Shown one piece after another: positions 29,923-39,458 of a stretch of 64,000 nt of DNA. The notes below the pieces were generated by a model, which was not told the origin of the DNA, did no database searches, and worked only from the letters and a program-made list of their open reading frames with translations. The DNA is from Paraburkholderia tropica (GTDB lineage: Bacteria > Pseudomonadota > Gammaproteobacteria > Burkholderiales > Burkholderiaceae), in contig NZ_FNZM01000009.1 in NCBI RefSeq assembly GCF_900109265.1, positions 62,001 to 126,000 on the forward strand. Reading direction: 5' to 3'. The translations under genes and the position numbers were made by a program. Each line of letters begins with the position of its first letter. The stretch's first letter is position 1.

Positions 29923-29968
29923 AACTGCTTGCCCTCGCTAAAGTCAGGATTGACTGTTCCCCGAATCC

Positions 29969-31015
29969 ATGAACTCCCCGCTCGCTCCCGCTACTACGCT
30001 TTCCTCCTCGCCGGCCGTGCAGGCTGATCTGCCCGCCCCGACCGCCGCCGACTTCGACGCCGCGCTCAAGGGCGGCGCCTACGCGATCCTGCCGCAGTTC
30101 GGCGTGATCGACGCCAACGGCGAAGACGCCGCCACTTTCCTGCACAGCCAGCTCACCAACGACATCCAGCATCTGGACGTCGCGGGCGCGCGCCTCGCGG
30201 GCTACTGCTCGGCCAAGGGCCGCCTGCTCGCGTCGTTCCTCGTCTGGAAAAGCGCCGAGACGATCCGCCTGCTGATCTCGAAGGACGTGCAGGCCGCGGT
30301 GCAAAAACGCCTGTCGATGTTCGTGCTGCGCGCCAAGGCCAAGCTCGTCGACGACAGCGACAAGCTGCTCGTGGTCGGCTTCGCGGGCGACGTGCGCGGC
30401 GCGCTGTCGGGCGTGTTCGACGCACTGCCCGACGGCGTGCACGTCAAGGTCGACGACACCGCCGGCTCGCTGATCCGCCTGCCCGACGCGGCCGGCCGTC
30501 TGCGCTATCTGCTGGTCGGTCCGAAGGACGCGGTCGAAGCGAAACTCGCCGCGCTCGACGGCAAGATCGCGCGCGTCACGCCCGCGCTGTGGGACTGGTT
30601 CGACATCCACGCGGGCGAGCCGCGCGTCACGCAAGCCGTGAGCGAGCAGTTCGTGCCGCAGATGATCAACTTCGACGTGCTCGGCGGCGTGAACTTCAAG
30701 AAGGGCTGCTATCCGGGTCAGGAAGTGGTCGCGCGCAGCCAGTATCGCGGCACGATCAAGCGGCGCACGGCGCTCGCGAGCGTCGCGGCCGGTCGCGACG
30801 CCGCGCGTCCGGGCGTCGAGCTGTTCCATTCCGACGATCCGGGCCAACCCTGCGGCATGATCGTGAATGCGGCCGCGTCGCCCGAAGGCGGCGTCGATCT
30901 GCTCACCGAGATCAAGCTCGCGGCGCTCGAAGCGGGCAGCGTGCATCTGGGCGCCGCCGACGGCCCCGCGCTGCGCTTCTTGCCGCTGCCCTACGCACTG
31001 CCCACCGAGGTCTGA
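29969..31015 (+). CDS. ygfZ: Folate-binding protein YgfZ (Fe-S cluster maintenance)
   Basis: Protein of 348 residues of the GcvT-like fold that binds tetrahydrofolate and supports repair or assembly of some iron-sulfur enzymes. The hallmark KGCYPGQEVV with the essential Cys is present (FKKGCYPGQEVVARSQYRG), as are FLHSQLTNDIQ and GRLLASFLVW. It starts after a short leader with the candidate promoter above and is divergent from mltG, as in many Burkholderiales. Confidence 0.93.
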   Translation: MNSPLAPATTLSSSPAVQADLPAPTAADFDAALKGGAYAILPQFGVIDANGEDAATFLHSQLTNDIQHLDVAGARLAGYCSAKGRLLASFLVWKSAETIRLLISKDVQAAVQKRLSMFVLRAKAKLVDDSDKLLVVGFAGDVRGALSGVFDALPDGVHVKVDDTAGSLIRLPDAAGRLRYLLVGPKDAVEAKLAALDGKIARVTPALWDWFDIHAGEPRVTQAVSEQFVPQMINFDVLGGVNFKKGCYPGQEVVARSQYRGTIKRRTALASVAAGRDAARPGVELFHSDDPGQPCGMIVNAAASPEGGVDLLTEIKLAALEAGSVHLGAADGPALRFLPLPYALPTEV

Positions 31016-31111
31016 CGCGTTGTCGGCACTGGAAGTGTTGGTGTTGGCGTTCTGGCCGGTCGGAACGCGGCCGCCCTCTGCGTGCGGCCTGAGCGACGGA
31101 GGTCGCGCGCC

Positions 31112-31969
31112 ATGTGCCTGATCGTGTTCGACTGGCGCCCGCAGGCGACCGCAGGCGCGCGCTTCACGCTCGCCGCGAACCGCGACGAGTTCCTGCGCCG
31201 CACCGCCGCGCCGCTGCAATGGTGGGCCGACGCGCCCGACGTGCTCGCGGGCCGCGATCTCGTCGGCGGCGGCACGTGGCTCGGCATGACGCGCGGCGGG
31301 CGCTTCGCCGCGCTCACCAACTATCGCGCGCCGCGCGATATGCGCCCCGACGCGCCCACGCGCGGCACGCTGGTGTCTCGCTGGCTGATGGGGTCGTCGG
31401 CGGCGACCGGGACGCTGCCCGACAGCGCGCTCGGCTATCTCGACGAAGTCGCGCGCGACGGAGCGCTCTACAACGGCTTCAATCTGATCATCGGCGACTG
31501 GACGCGCGGCGAGCTCGCCTGGTATTGCAATCGCGCCGACCGCGCGCCCGCGCTGCTGCCCGAAGGCACGCACGGCATCTCCAACGCGGTGCTCGACACG
31601 CCGTGGCCGAAGCTCGTGCACAAGCGCGCGGAACTCGCCCGACTCACGCAACCCACGCAGCGCGCGAGCGACGGCGCCGACGTCCCGCTCGAACGTCTGA
31701 TCGAGATGATGCGCGACCCGCGCGTGGCGCCCGACGCCGACCTGCCCGCGACCGGCATTCCGCTCGAACGCGAGCGCGCGCTGTCGGCGGCCTTCATCGA
31801 AACGCCCGATTACGGCACGCGCGGCACCACGGCGCTGCGCGTACGCGTGAACGGCGCGCGTCTGGACGTCGAGGCGCTCGAACGCAGCGACGACGACGGC
31901 TCGCACCGCCTCGTGCGCCCGGGCGCATTCGAGCGCCACGAACGCTACGTCATCGACACGGCGCGCTAA
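31112..31969 (+). CDS. NRDE-family protein (Ntn-hydrolase fold)
   Basis: Protein of 285 residues beginning MCLIVFDWRPQ, with Cys2 as the likely N-terminal nucleophile after Met removal, as in the eukaryotic TANGO2 relatives. The NRDEF motif (TLAANRDEFLRRTA) names the family; VLAGRDLVGGGTWLGMTRGGRFAALTNYR and GISNAVLDTPWPKL follow. Activity is unknown. GGAGG lies nine bases before ATG 31112. An upstream in-frame start at 31082 would block exposure of Cys2. It is 96 bases after ygfZ and may be read through from it. Confidence 0.9.
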   Translation: MCLIVFDWRPQATAGARFTLAANRDEFLRRTAAPLQWWADAPDVLAGRDLVGGGTWLGMTRGGRFAALTNYRAPRDMRPDAPTRGTLVSRWLMGSSAATGTLPDSALGYLDEVARDGALYNGFNLIIGDWTRGELAWYCNRADRAPALLPEGTHGISNAVLDTPWPKLVHKRAELARLTQPTQRASDGADVPLERLIEMMRDPRVAPDADLPATGIPLERERALSAAFIETPDYGTRGTTALRVRVNGARLDVEALERSDDDGSHRLVRPGAFERHERYVIDTAR

Positions 31970-31982
31970 GCCGCTCCGCTCA

Positions 31983-32963
31983 TCACGCCTCCACACCGAA
32001 CGCCGCGCGCAACGCTTGCGCGGCGTCGGCGTGCGCGCGACGCGCGTCGTCGACGTAAGCGCCCATCTTGAAGAACTCGTGGATCATGCCGTCGTAGCGC
32101 ACCAGCGTGACGTCATTGCCCGCCGCGCGCAGTTTCTCCGCGTACGCCACGCCTTCGTCGACGAGCGGATCGAACTCCGCCACCGCGATCCACGCCGGTG
32201 CCAGCCCGCGAAAATCCGGCACGCCGCTCGTGCCGCCAATGCCGTGCTTGCCGTCGAGCGGCGCGAAGCGCCAATCGTCGCGGTCTGAAGCGGCGCGCAC
32301 GTAATGGTTGAAGAACCACTGGATCGTGGCTTCGGTCAGCAGATAGCCGTCCGCGAGACGCCGGTGCGAGTCCGTGTCCTGATAGCCGCCCGTGCCCGGA
32401 TAAATCAGCATTTGCAGCACGGGCGCGATGCCCGCGTCGCGCGCGAGGACGGCGCACACCGTTGCGAGCGTGCCGCCCGCGCTGTCGCCGCCGACGGCCA
32501 GGCGCGCGGCGTCGATGCCATATTCCGCCGCATGCGCGTGCAGCCACATGTAGGCGTCGAAGGTGTCGTGAACGGCGGTGGGAAACTTGTGCTCGGGCGC
32601 GAGCCGGTAGTCGACCGAGAGCACGGCGCAGCGCGCGTCGTGCGCGAACATACGGCACAGCGCATCGTGCGTATCGACGCTGCCGACGGTGAAGCCGCCG
32701 CCGTGGACATACACCAGCGCGGGCAGCGGCTGCGCCCAATTCGGTTCGACCGGCGTATAGAGACGCGCGCGGATCGTCTCGCCGTCGCGCACGGGAAGGC
32801 GCAGATCGTCGACCGCGTGCATCGGCGCGGCCGCGATCTCCAGCACCGAGGCGCTTTTCTCGTAGGACGCGCGCGCGTCCTGAGGCGTGAGTTCGTGATA
32901 CGGCGTGCGGCCCGCGCGGGCCACCATTTCGAGGACGAGTGCGATCTTCGCGTTCAGCGGCAT
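31983..32963 (-). CDS. HSL-family alpha/beta hydrolase
   Basis: Esterase/lipase-type enzyme of 326 residues. Oxyanion motif YVHGGGFTVGS, nucleophile elbow VGGDSAGGTLA, acid in EFDPLVDEG and the catalytic His in YDGMIHEFF. It likely acts on short acyl esters. ATG 32963 is inferred, with GGGACC upstream. It follows the SDR gene by 73 bases on the same strand, in a run with oxidoreductases and a thioesterase that suggests breakdown of an ester or lipid substrate. Confidence 0.9.
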   Translation of the reverse strand: MPLNAKIALVLEMVARAGRTPYHELTPQDARASYEKSASVLEIAAAPMHAVDDLRLPVRDGETIRARLYTPVEPNWAQPLPALVYVHGGGFTVGSVDTHDALCRMFAHDARCAVLSVDYRLAPEHKFPTAVHDTFDAYMWLHAHAAEYGIDAARLAVGGDSAGGTLATVCAVLARDAGIAPVLQMLIYPGTGGYQDTDSHRRLADGYLLTEATIQWFFNHYVRAASDRDDWRFAPLDGKHGIGGTSGVPDFRGLAPAWIAVAEFDPLVDEGVAYAEKLRAAGNDVTLVRYDGMIHEFFKMGAYVDDARRAHADAAQALRAAFGVEA

Positions 32964-33036
32964 GGTCCCGGTTCGTGCAGGAGAAAAAGTTGCGGATAAC
33001 GCCTTGCGCAACCGGGACCGTTCGCCGGGCTGCGCG

Positions 33037-33933
33037 TCAGGACGCGGCGTTGGCTTTCGCCTCGGCTTTGACTTCGGGCTTGAGCGACAGCGGATCGGTC
33101 GGATTGCGCAGCGTTTCGATGTCTTCGTGACGCAGCTTGACCGAAGCGAGTATGCCCGGATGCGTAAGGATGTAAAAGCGCGCATCGCGCACGGCGTCGA
33201 ACGTGGCTTTCGCGACGTCGTCGGGCGTGAGGCGGCCCGAACGCACGGCGCGCTGCAATTGCAGATCGGCGGCCTGTTGCGAGCGCGTGGGCGGCGCGTC
33301 GTTGCGCAGATCGTCGGGACGGCTGCGCTCGGCGTTGGCGATGCCCGTCGGCACGAAAGCCGGACACAGCAGCGAGCAGCTCACCACGTCGCTCACGTTC
33401 TTGAGGTCGTGATAGAGCGTTTCGGTGAGCGAGACCACCGCGTGCTTCGACGCGTTGTAGACGCCCATCGCGGGCGGCGACAGCAGACCCGCCACCGACG
33501 CCGTATTGACGATATGCGCGCGCTCGCCCTGCTTGAGCATGATCGGCGCGAAGCTGCGCACGCCGTTCGCCACGCCCATCACGTTCACGCCGAACACCCA
33601 CTCCCAGTCCTTCGCGCTGCTTTCCCAGAGGAAGCCGCCCGTGCCCACGCCCGCGTTGTTGAACAGCAGATGGACCTTGCCATAGGCCTCGATCGCCGCT
33701 TGCGCGAGCGCGTCGACCTGGGCGGGATCGCGTACGTCGGTGCGCACGCCGATCGCCTGCGCGCCCTGCTCGCGGATTGCCTGCACGGCGGCGTCGAGCG
33801 TGGCGGCGTCGACGTCGGCGAGCACGAGTTTCATGCCGAGCGCGGCGGCCTGTTGCGCGAACGCGCGGCCAAAGCCGCTCGCCGCGCCGGTGATGACGGC
33901 CACGCGGCCTTCGAACTGAAATGGATCGGACAT
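33037..33933 (-). CDS. Short-chain dehydrogenase/reductase
   Basis: SDR enzyme of 298 residues. Cofactor site TGAASGFGRAFA; NNAG motif; catalytic Tyr/Lys in YNASKHAVVSLTETL, with Ser in ASVAGLLSPP. The C-terminal extension (NPTDPLSLKPEVKAEAKANAAS) is charged and disordered. GGAGA precedes ATG 33933. It lies between an MDR oxidoreductase and a hydrolase on the same strand and may share an operon. Substrate unknown. Confidence 0.92.
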   Translation of the reverse strand: MSDPFQFEGRVAVITGAASGFGRAFAQQAAALGMKLVLADVDAATLDAAVQAIREQGAQAIGVRTDVRDPAQVDALAQAAIEAYGKVHLLFNNAGVGTGGFLWESSAKDWEWVFGVNVMGVANGVRSFAPIMLKQGERAHIVNTASVAGLLSPPAMGVYNASKHAVVSLTETLYHDLKNVSDVVSCSLLCPAFVPTGIANAERSRPDDLRNDAPPTRSQQAADLQLQRAVRSGRLTPDDVAKATFDAVRDARFYILTHPGILASVKLRHEDIETLRNPTDPLSLKPEVKAEAKANAAS

Positions 33934-33994
33934 CGCGTCTCCGGTGCTATTCGTTAGGGATGCAGAAGTCATGGAAAGGGGCCGGCGCGGTTCG

Positions 33995-34993
33995 TCAGAT
34001 CAGTTTGACGAGCTGCTTGCCGAAATTCTGGCCTTTGAGCATGCCGAGGAACGCGGCGGGCGCGTTGTCGAGACCGTCGGCGATCGTCTCGCGATACACC
34101 AACTGTTTCTTCGCGACCAGCGCGCCGAGTTCGCCGAGCGCCTGCGGCCACACGTCCATGTGTTCGCTCACGATGAAACCCTGCACCAGCAGGCGCTGCG
34201 TGAGCAGCAGTTGCGGATACTTGAGCGGCATCGGCTCGCCGTCGTAGCCCGCGATCATGCCGCACAGTGCGATGCGGCCGAACGCGTTCATGCGCGCGAG
34301 CGTGGCGTCGAGCACCGCGCCGCCCACGTTTTCGAAATAGCCGTCCACGCCGTCCGGCGTCGCGGCCTTGAGATCGGGATACAGATTGCCGGCCTTGTAG
34401 TCGACGCAGGCGTCGAAGCCCAGTTCCTCGACCACGTAACGGCACTTTTCCGCGCCGCCCGCGATGCCGACCGCACGGCAGCCCGCACGCTTCGCCAGTT
34501 GGCCAACCACGCTGCCGACCGCGCCGCTTGCCGCGCTCACGACCACGGTCTCGCCCGCCTTCGGCGCGATGATGCGGTTCAGGCCGTACCACGCGGTGAC
34601 GCCCGGCATGCCGACCGGACCGAGGTACGCGGAAAGCGGCACATGCGTCGTATCGACGACGTGCATGTCGTTGCCGTCCGAGGTCGCGAATTCCTGCCAG
34701 CCGGCCATGCCGACTACCTTGTCGCCCACCTTGAATTTCGGATTGAGCGACTCGACCACCTCGCCCACCGTGCCGCCGATCATCACCGAATCGAGCGGTT
34801 GCGGCGCCGCATACGACTTGCTGTCGTTCATACGGCCGCGCATGTACGGATCGAGCGACAGATAGTGATTGCGCACGCGCACCTGACCCTGGGCGAGCGG
34901 CGCGAGCGGCGTTTCGACGAGACGGAAGTTATCGACGCTGGCAGCGCCTTCGGGACGCGAGGCGAGCAGGATCTGGCGATTGGTCTGGGTCAT
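33995..34993 (-). CDS. Zinc-independent MDR oxidoreductase (YfmJ/CurA-like)
   Basis: NADPH-dependent reductase of 332 residues of the medium-chain dehydrogenase superfamily without the catalytic zinc site. Opening TNRQILLASRPEGAASVDNF and the segment LSLDPYMRGRMNDSKSY are typical of the YfmJ/curcumin reductase/prostaglandin reductase branch; cofactor site VVSAASGAVGSVVGQLAK and GYFENVGG follow. It reduces alpha,beta-unsaturated carbonyls by family analogy. Weak ribosome site before ATG 34993. The gene is 61 bases upstream of the SDR. Confidence 0.9.
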   Translation of the reverse strand: MTQTNRQILLASRPEGAASVDNFRLVETPLAPLAQGQVRVRNHYLSLDPYMRGRMNDSKSYAAPQPLDSVMIGGTVGEVVESLNPKFKVGDKVVGMAGWQEFATSDGNDMHVVDTTHVPLSAYLGPVGMPGVTAWYGLNRIIAPKAGETVVVSAASGAVGSVVGQLAKRAGCRAVGIAGGAEKCRYVVEELGFDACVDYKAGNLYPDLKAATPDGVDGYFENVGGAVLDATLARMNAFGRIALCGMIAGYDGEPMPLKYPQLLLTQRLLVQGFIVSEHMDVWPQALGELGALVAKKQLVYRETIADGLDNAPAAFLGMLKGQNFGKQLVKLI

Positions 34994-35128
34994 GAGCGTG
35001 GTCAGGCTTCGAAGAGGCGCGGCACGGGCCGCGCGGGGTGGAAACGGATGCGCGCCCGCCAGAAACAGTGATCGTTTCATTGCGGAGCGGGCGCGCAAGC
35101 CAGGCGCGAAGCCGGGCGAAAGCGACGA

Positions 35129-35698
35129 TCAGCCGTCGCTCGGGCCCGGCTTCGCGTTGGGATCGCTGCGCAGGCGCTGGCGCGTGACGTCGCGACCCAC
35201 AGCGAGCTTGCGCATGTATTTGAAGGTGCCGAGCGCCTTGGCGACGAAGTGGCCTTCGCTGTCGCGGATCTCGCCTTCGCAATAAGCCATCGTGGTCGAG
35301 CGGTGCAGCACGCGGCCATAGGCGCGCAGTTCGCCGCGACCCGGCTGCATGAAGTTCACTTTCATCTCGACGGTGACGACGCCCACGCCGTCAGCGGCGA
35401 CGCTGCGCGCGGCCATCGCGAGCGCGATGTCGGCGAGCGTCATGGTCACGCCGCCATGCGCGACGTCCCACGTGTTCAGGTGACGCTCGGCAAGCGGCAG
35501 CATCACTTCGCTCGCGCCGTCGCGCGCGCTGACGAGCTGCGCGCCCAGATGGTCGACGAACGGGCTTTCGATCACCATGCCCGCGTTCTGGGCATCGTGC
35601 GGCTGTGCCGATTGTGCCGTTGGGGCCGGCTGCGCTGGCTGCTGGGCCTCGCCGCCGCTCGGCGCGCTGCCCTGGGTGGTATCTGCGGTTCCGATCAT
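35129..35698 (-). CDS. PaaI-type hotdog thioesterase
   Basis: Protein of up to 189 residues. A Gln/Pro/Ala-rich N-terminal tail (QGSAPSGGEAQQPAQPAPTAQ) precedes the hotdog domain: RHLNTWDVAHGGVTMTLADIALAMAARS with the catalytic Asp/His stretch and MKVNFMQPGRGELRAYGRVLHRSTTMAYCEGEI. It cleaves acyl-CoA thioesters. The tail start (ATG 35698) may be too early; MVIESP inside could also serve. It follows the Dabb gene by only 8 bases, so the two are co-transcribed. Confidence 0.85.
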   Translation of the reverse strand: MIGTADTTQGSAPSGGEAQQPAQPAPTAQSAQPHDAQNAGMVIESPFVDHLGAQLVSARDGASEVMLPLAERHLNTWDVAHGGVTMTLADIALAMAARSVAADGVGVVTVEMKVNFMQPGRGELRAYGRVLHRSTTMAYCEGEIRDSEGHFVAKALGTFKYMRKLAVGRDVTRQRLRSDPNAKPGPSDG

Positions 35699-35706
35699 GG
35701 CGAGCT

Positions 35707-36009
35707 TCACACGACGTAATCGACAGCCTGACGCGACTCGACCACGCGCTTGGCGAAGTCCTTCACGACGAGGTGTTCGGGGTGAACCTGGTAAGCGTCG
35801 AGCGCGGCCTTGTCGGCGAAATCGGAAAGCAGCGCGAGATCGTAGGTCGAATCGAGACCCTCGCCCGCCACGCCGACTTCGAGATGCAGCGTGCCCGGCA
35901 CGAGGTCGCGGCAGGCTTCGAGCAGCGTCTTGAACTTCGCGACATTCTCGGCGCGCGTCGCGCCTTCGGCCGTTTCCTTGAGCTTCCACATCACGATATG
36001 ACGAATCAC
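35707..36009 (-). CDS. Dabb (stress-response A/B barrel) protein
   Basis: A 100-residue protein of the dimeric alpha-beta barrel fold: IRHIVMWKLKETAEG, the acidic/Leu-rich middle, and PEHLVVKDFAKRVVESRQAVDYVV. I choose GTG 36009 (VIRHIVMWK) because AAGGTG lies upstream at good spacing; an ATG at 36033 would extend it with a doubtful leader. The family is linked to oxidative or other stress and to some catabolic enzymes. It is co-transcribed with the thioesterase. Confidence 0.85.
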   Translation of the reverse strand: MIRHIVMWKLKETAEGATRAENVAKFKTLLEACRDLVPGTLHLEVGVAGEGLDSTYDLALLSDFADKAALDAYQVHPEHLVVKDFAKRVVESRQAVDYVV

Positions 36010-36114
36010 GGTTTCACCTTTTCTCTGTTGCATGAACGGGGCTCGCGCGCCGTGCGAAGCACGGGCGCAAGGCAGCCGTCATGATACCCGTGCGAGCGCG
36101 CGTACATGGCCCGC

Positions 36115-37605
36115 TCATGCCTTCGCGCCCGCGCCCGGCAGCGCGTTTTCGCGGGCCAGCCGGTGTGCGATCGCGCCGATCCGCAGCAGCGCATCATCGG
36201 CGCTATGGGGCAGCGGACCCGGACAGCTCACGCGGATGCAATGTTCGAAACGCCCCGAGTTCGAAAACACGGTGCCGGGCATGATGCGGATACGCTCGGC
36301 GAGCGCGGCGTCGAACAGCGCCATCGACGACACATGCCGCGGCAACTCGATCCAGAACGCCAGCCCGCCTGCCGGCGGCGTGAAGCGCGTGCCCTCGGGA
36401 AACGCCGCGCCGATGCCCTGCGCCATACGTTCGCGCTGCGCGCGCAGCCGCTCGCGCAGGCGGCGCAAATGGCGTTCGTGCGCCTGGCTTTGCAGGAACT
36501 CGGCGAGCACGGCCTGCGAAAGCGGTTCGTTCAGGCGCGACTGCGAAAACTTCAGCATCGCGATGCGCGCGTGCCAGCGCCCGCCCGCCATCCAGCCCAC
36601 GCGCATGCCCGGCGCGAGCGTCTTGTTGAACGACGTGCAGTGAATCACCGTGCCCGCGCTGTCCCACGCTTTCAGGGCGCGCGGCGCGGTCTCGCCTTCG
36701 ACGAGTTCGCGGTACGGATCGTCTTCGATCACGGCCACGCCCGCCTGCGTGCACAACTCGACAATGCGCTGCTTGTGCGCATCCGGCATCACGCAGCCGA
36801 GCGGATTCTGCAGATGCGGCACCACCACCACGGCCTTCAGTTCCGGATGCTGCTGCAAGGCGAATTCGAGCGCCTCGACCGACAGCCCGGTGGTCGGGCT
36901 CGCGGGAATTTCGAGCGCGCGCAGACCGAGACTTTCGAGCACCTGCAGCAAGCCGTAAAAACACGGCGATTCGACGGCGACCGTGTCGCCGGGCTGCGTC
37001 ACCGCGCGCAGGGCGAGATTGACCGCCTCGGTGCCGCCGTTGGTCATGACGATCTCGTCGGCGTGAACGGCGAAGCCCGCCGCAAGCGCACGTCGCGCGA
37101 TCACGGCGCGCAGTTGCGGATCGCCGCGCTCATGGCCCGGCGACGTGAGCAGATCGGGACGGCGGCGCAGGATGCGCACGGCGATCTTCTGCAATTCCTC
37201 GCCGGGAAACAGCGCGTCGGCGGCGGTCACGCCGCCGAGATTGAGCGCATCGGGCACCTGCTGAAAGCGCGCCACGAGCGCGGAAATGGCCGCGTGCATG
37301 CCGACGAACTGCGCGACGAGCGGTTCGCGGTGCGTCGCGTCCTGCCAGTCGGGCTCGCGCGCGGCGGGCAGCGTGTTCGCATTCGCCGCGCGCACGAAAT
37401 AGCCTTCGCGCGGACGCGCCTCGATCAGCGATTCGCGTTCGAGCACGCGATAGCTTTCGGTCGCGGTGGCGAGACTCACGTCGTGCTGGCGCATGAACGC
37501 GCGCATCGACGGCATGCGGTCGCCGGGACGCAGCACGCCGCTTTCGATGGAGCGCCGGTAGTGGCCGGCGAGTTGCCGGTAAAGAGGCTGATCGGGGACG
37601 TTCAT
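36115..37605 (-). CDS. MocR-type GntR/aminotransferase-like regulator
   Basis: Protein of 496 residues joining an N-terminal winged helix (MPSMRAFMRQHDVSLATATESYRVLERESLIEARPREGYFV) to an aspartate-aminotransferase-like PLP domain. PLP lysine in SFNKTLAPGMRVGW, and IEDDPYRELV and the HLQNPLG stretch are typical. MocR proteins usually control a divergent or nearby gene; here the divergent gene encodes a small DUF2917-like protein, 183 bases away. An inverted repeat lies between them. The natural effector is unknown. Confidence 0.92.
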   Translation of the reverse strand: MNVPDQPLYRQLAGHYRRSIESGVLRPGDRMPSMRAFMRQHDVSLATATESYRVLERESLIEARPREGYFVRAANANTLPAAREPDWQDATHREPLVAQFVGMHAAISALVARFQQVPDALNLGGVTAADALFPGEELQKIAVRILRRRPDLLTSPGHERGDPQLRAVIARRALAAGFAVHADEIVMTNGGTEAVNLALRAVTQPGDTVAVESPCFYGLLQVLESLGLRALEIPASPTTGLSVEALEFALQQHPELKAVVVVPHLQNPLGCVMPDAHKQRIVELCTQAGVAVIEDDPYRELVEGETAPRALKAWDSAGTVIHCTSFNKTLAPGMRVGWMAGGRWHARIAMLKFSQSRLNEPLSQAVLAEFLQSQAHERHLRRLRERLRAQRERMAQGIGAAFPEGTRFTPPAGGLAFWIELPRHVSSMALFDAALAERIRIMPGTVFSNSGRFEHCIRVSCPGPLPHSADDALLRIGAIAHRLARENALPGAGAKA

Positions 37606-37668
37606 CGGTCGATGATGCCAGAGCGGCGGCCGGGCGCGACAGATACACGTCTTGTCGCTTTGCACCGA

Positions 37669-37695
37669 TACAGCGCGATGTTTGTCACCGCTGTA
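37669..37695. promoter_or_regulatory. Inverted repeat TACAGC...GCTGTA between MocR-type gene and divergent gene
   Basis: TACAGC (37669-37674) and GCTGTA (37690-37695) are separated by 15 bases in the 183-base divergent region. This is the expected place and form for a GntR/MocR operator; the short arms make it tentative. Confidence 0.35.
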
Positions 37696-37788
37696 GCGCA
37701 ACGGATCGCGCCCCGTTGTGCCTGTTGCGCGCGCGTTCGCGCCCATAAAGTCGGGGCATGTCAGCACTTCAACGTTCAGGTCTCGATC

Positions 37789-38214
37789 ATGCACGACTTG
37801 CCCACCCTCTCGTCTTTTGCCCCGGGCGCGCCCGACGCGGCTTTGGCGTCGCCGCCGCCGCTGCTGCGCATCGCGCCCCATCAGGTTCACTGGATCGCCT
37901 TGCGTCGCGGCGCTGCGCTCGTTGCAGTGGAAGGCGCGCTGTGCGTGACGTATCGCGATGCCGCTCTCGCCCTGGCCGGCCACGTCGCACCGCTACAGGC
38001 GCGGCGCCTCGACGAAGGCGAGCGTTATCCGATCAGCGATCGGGGCTGGTACGGCTTGAGCGGCGTGGAACGCGATGCCGCCGGCGTGCTGATCGTGCCG
38101 GCGGCCGCGTCGCCGCTCGTGGCGTGGGCGCGCCGCTGGATCGCGCGCCTTGCGGGCGTTACACGACTTCGAAAAGCCCCGCCGCGCCCTGACCGCCACC
38201 GATACACATCGTGA
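37789..38214 (+). CDS. DUF2917-like hypothetical protein
   Basis: Soluble protein of 141 residues, [13 protein letters not shown]..., with a beta-rich centre ([55 protein letters not shown]) that resembles the DUF2917 family only loosely. Its last 18 codons (38159-38214) overlap the 3' end of the convergent thiolase gene, an antisense overlap of 56 bases. It is divergent from the MocR regulator, the likely controller. No function assigned. Confidence 0.6.
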   Translation: MHDLPTLSSFAPGAPDAALASPPPLLRIAPHQVHWIALRRGAALVAVEGALCVTYRDAALALAGHVAPLQARRLDEGERYPISDRGWYGLSGVERDAAGVLIVPAAASPLVAWARRWIARLAGVTRLRKAPPRPDRHRYTS

Positions 38215-39337
38215 CGACGACGAGCTTCGCGCCGCGGCGCTTGCCTTCGATCAGCGCATGACCGGTGAGACGCGCACCCGAAACGCCATACGGGTGACCG
38301 ACCGCGATCGCGCCGCCGTTCACGTTCAGGCGATCGGCGGGAATGCCGAGCTTGTCGCGGCAATAGAGCACCTGCACCGCGAACGCTTCGTTCAGTTCCC
38401 ACAGGTCGATGTCCTCGACCTTGAGGCCCGCCTGCTTGAGGAGCTTCGGCACCGCGAACACCGGGCCGATGCCCATTTCGTCGGGCTCGCAACCGGCCAC
38501 GGCGAAGCCGCGGAAGATGCCGAGCGGTTGCAGGCCCTCGCGTTCCGCGACCTTGGCGTTCATGACCACGCAGGCGCTCGCGCCGTCCGAGAACTGGCTC
38601 GCGTTGCCCGCCGTGATCACGCCGCCGGGCATCGCCGTGCGGATCTTCGCCACGCCTTCGAGCGTGGTGTCGCCGCGAATGCCTTCGTCGGACGAGATCG
38701 TCACTTCCTTCGTGATCAGCTGGCCCGAAGCCTTGTCGGCGACGCCCGCGAGCACCGTCATCGGCACGATTTCGTCGTTGAAGAGACCCGCCGCCTGCGC
38801 CGCGGCCGCGCGCAGTTGCGACTGCACGCCGTATTCGTCCTGACGATCCTTCGAGATTTCGTAGCGTTTCGCGACGTTTTCCGCCGTCTGCAGCATGCTC
38901 CAGTAGATTTCCGGCTTGTGCTGGCTGAGCCAGCCTTCGGCCATCATGTGGCGATTCATTTCGTTCTGCACGCACGAAATGGATTCCACGCCGCCCGCCA
39001 CGAACACGTCGCCTTCACCGGCAATCACGCGTTGCGCCGCGAGCGCAATCGTCTGGAGACCGGACGAACAGAAACGGTTCACCGTCATGCCCGGCACCGA
39101 GACCGGCAGGCCCGCGCGCAGCGCGATCTGGCGAGCGATGTTGGCGCCCGTCGCGCCTTCGGGATTGGCGCAGCCCATGATCACGTCCTCGACGCGCGCG
39201 GGGTCGATCTTCGCGCGCTCGACGGCGGCCTGCGTGACGTGGCCGCCGAGCGTGGCGCCGTGCGTCATGTTGAACGAGCCCTTCCACGATTTGGCGAGGC
39301 CCGTGCGGGCGGTCGAAACGATTACGGCGTCAGTCAT
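38159..39337 (-). CDS. Acyl-CoA thiolase (acetyl-CoA acyltransferase)
   Basis: Beta-oxidation enzyme of 392 residues that cleaves 3-ketoacyl-CoA with CoA. The catalytic triad is intact: C90 in [11 protein letters not shown]348 in [14 protein letters not shown] and C378 in TMCIGGGQG. The substrate is unknown, but the bifunctional FadB-like gene 1.1 kb upstream suggests fatty-acyl or similar chains. A nonamer CGTTCGTTC, also found upstream of the FadB-like gene, lies about 90 bases upstream of its start (39429-39437). It overlaps the 3' end of a convergent gene. Confidence 0.95.
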   Translation of the reverse strand: MTDAVIVSTARTGLAKSWKGSFNMTHGATLGGHVTQAAVERAKIDPARVEDVIMGCANPEGATGANIARQIALRAGLPVSVPGMTVNRFCSSGLQTIALAAQRVIAGEGDVFVAGGVESISCVQNEMNRHMMAEGWLSQHKPEIYWSMLQTAENVAKRYEISKDRQDEYGVQSQLRAAAAQAAGLFNDEIVPMTVLAGVADKASGQLITKEVTISSDEGIRGDTTLEGVAKIRTAMPGGVITAGNASQFSDGASACVVMNAKVAEREGLQPLGIFRGFAVAGCEPDEMGIGPVFAVPKLLKQAGLKVEDIDLWELNEAFAVQVLYCRDKLGIPADRLNVNGGAIAVGHPYGVSGARLTGHALIEGKRRGAKLVVVTMCIGGGQGAAGLFEVV

Positions 39338-39458
39338 CTGTGTGTCTCCTTGTCGATCGGCGCTTGCGCCTGTGCGCGGTGCGCCGATCCCATCCCAATG
39401 GTTTGATCCGGTGAATCTCTGTCGCTTCGAACGAACGAATGCGGGGGAATCTGCGCCC

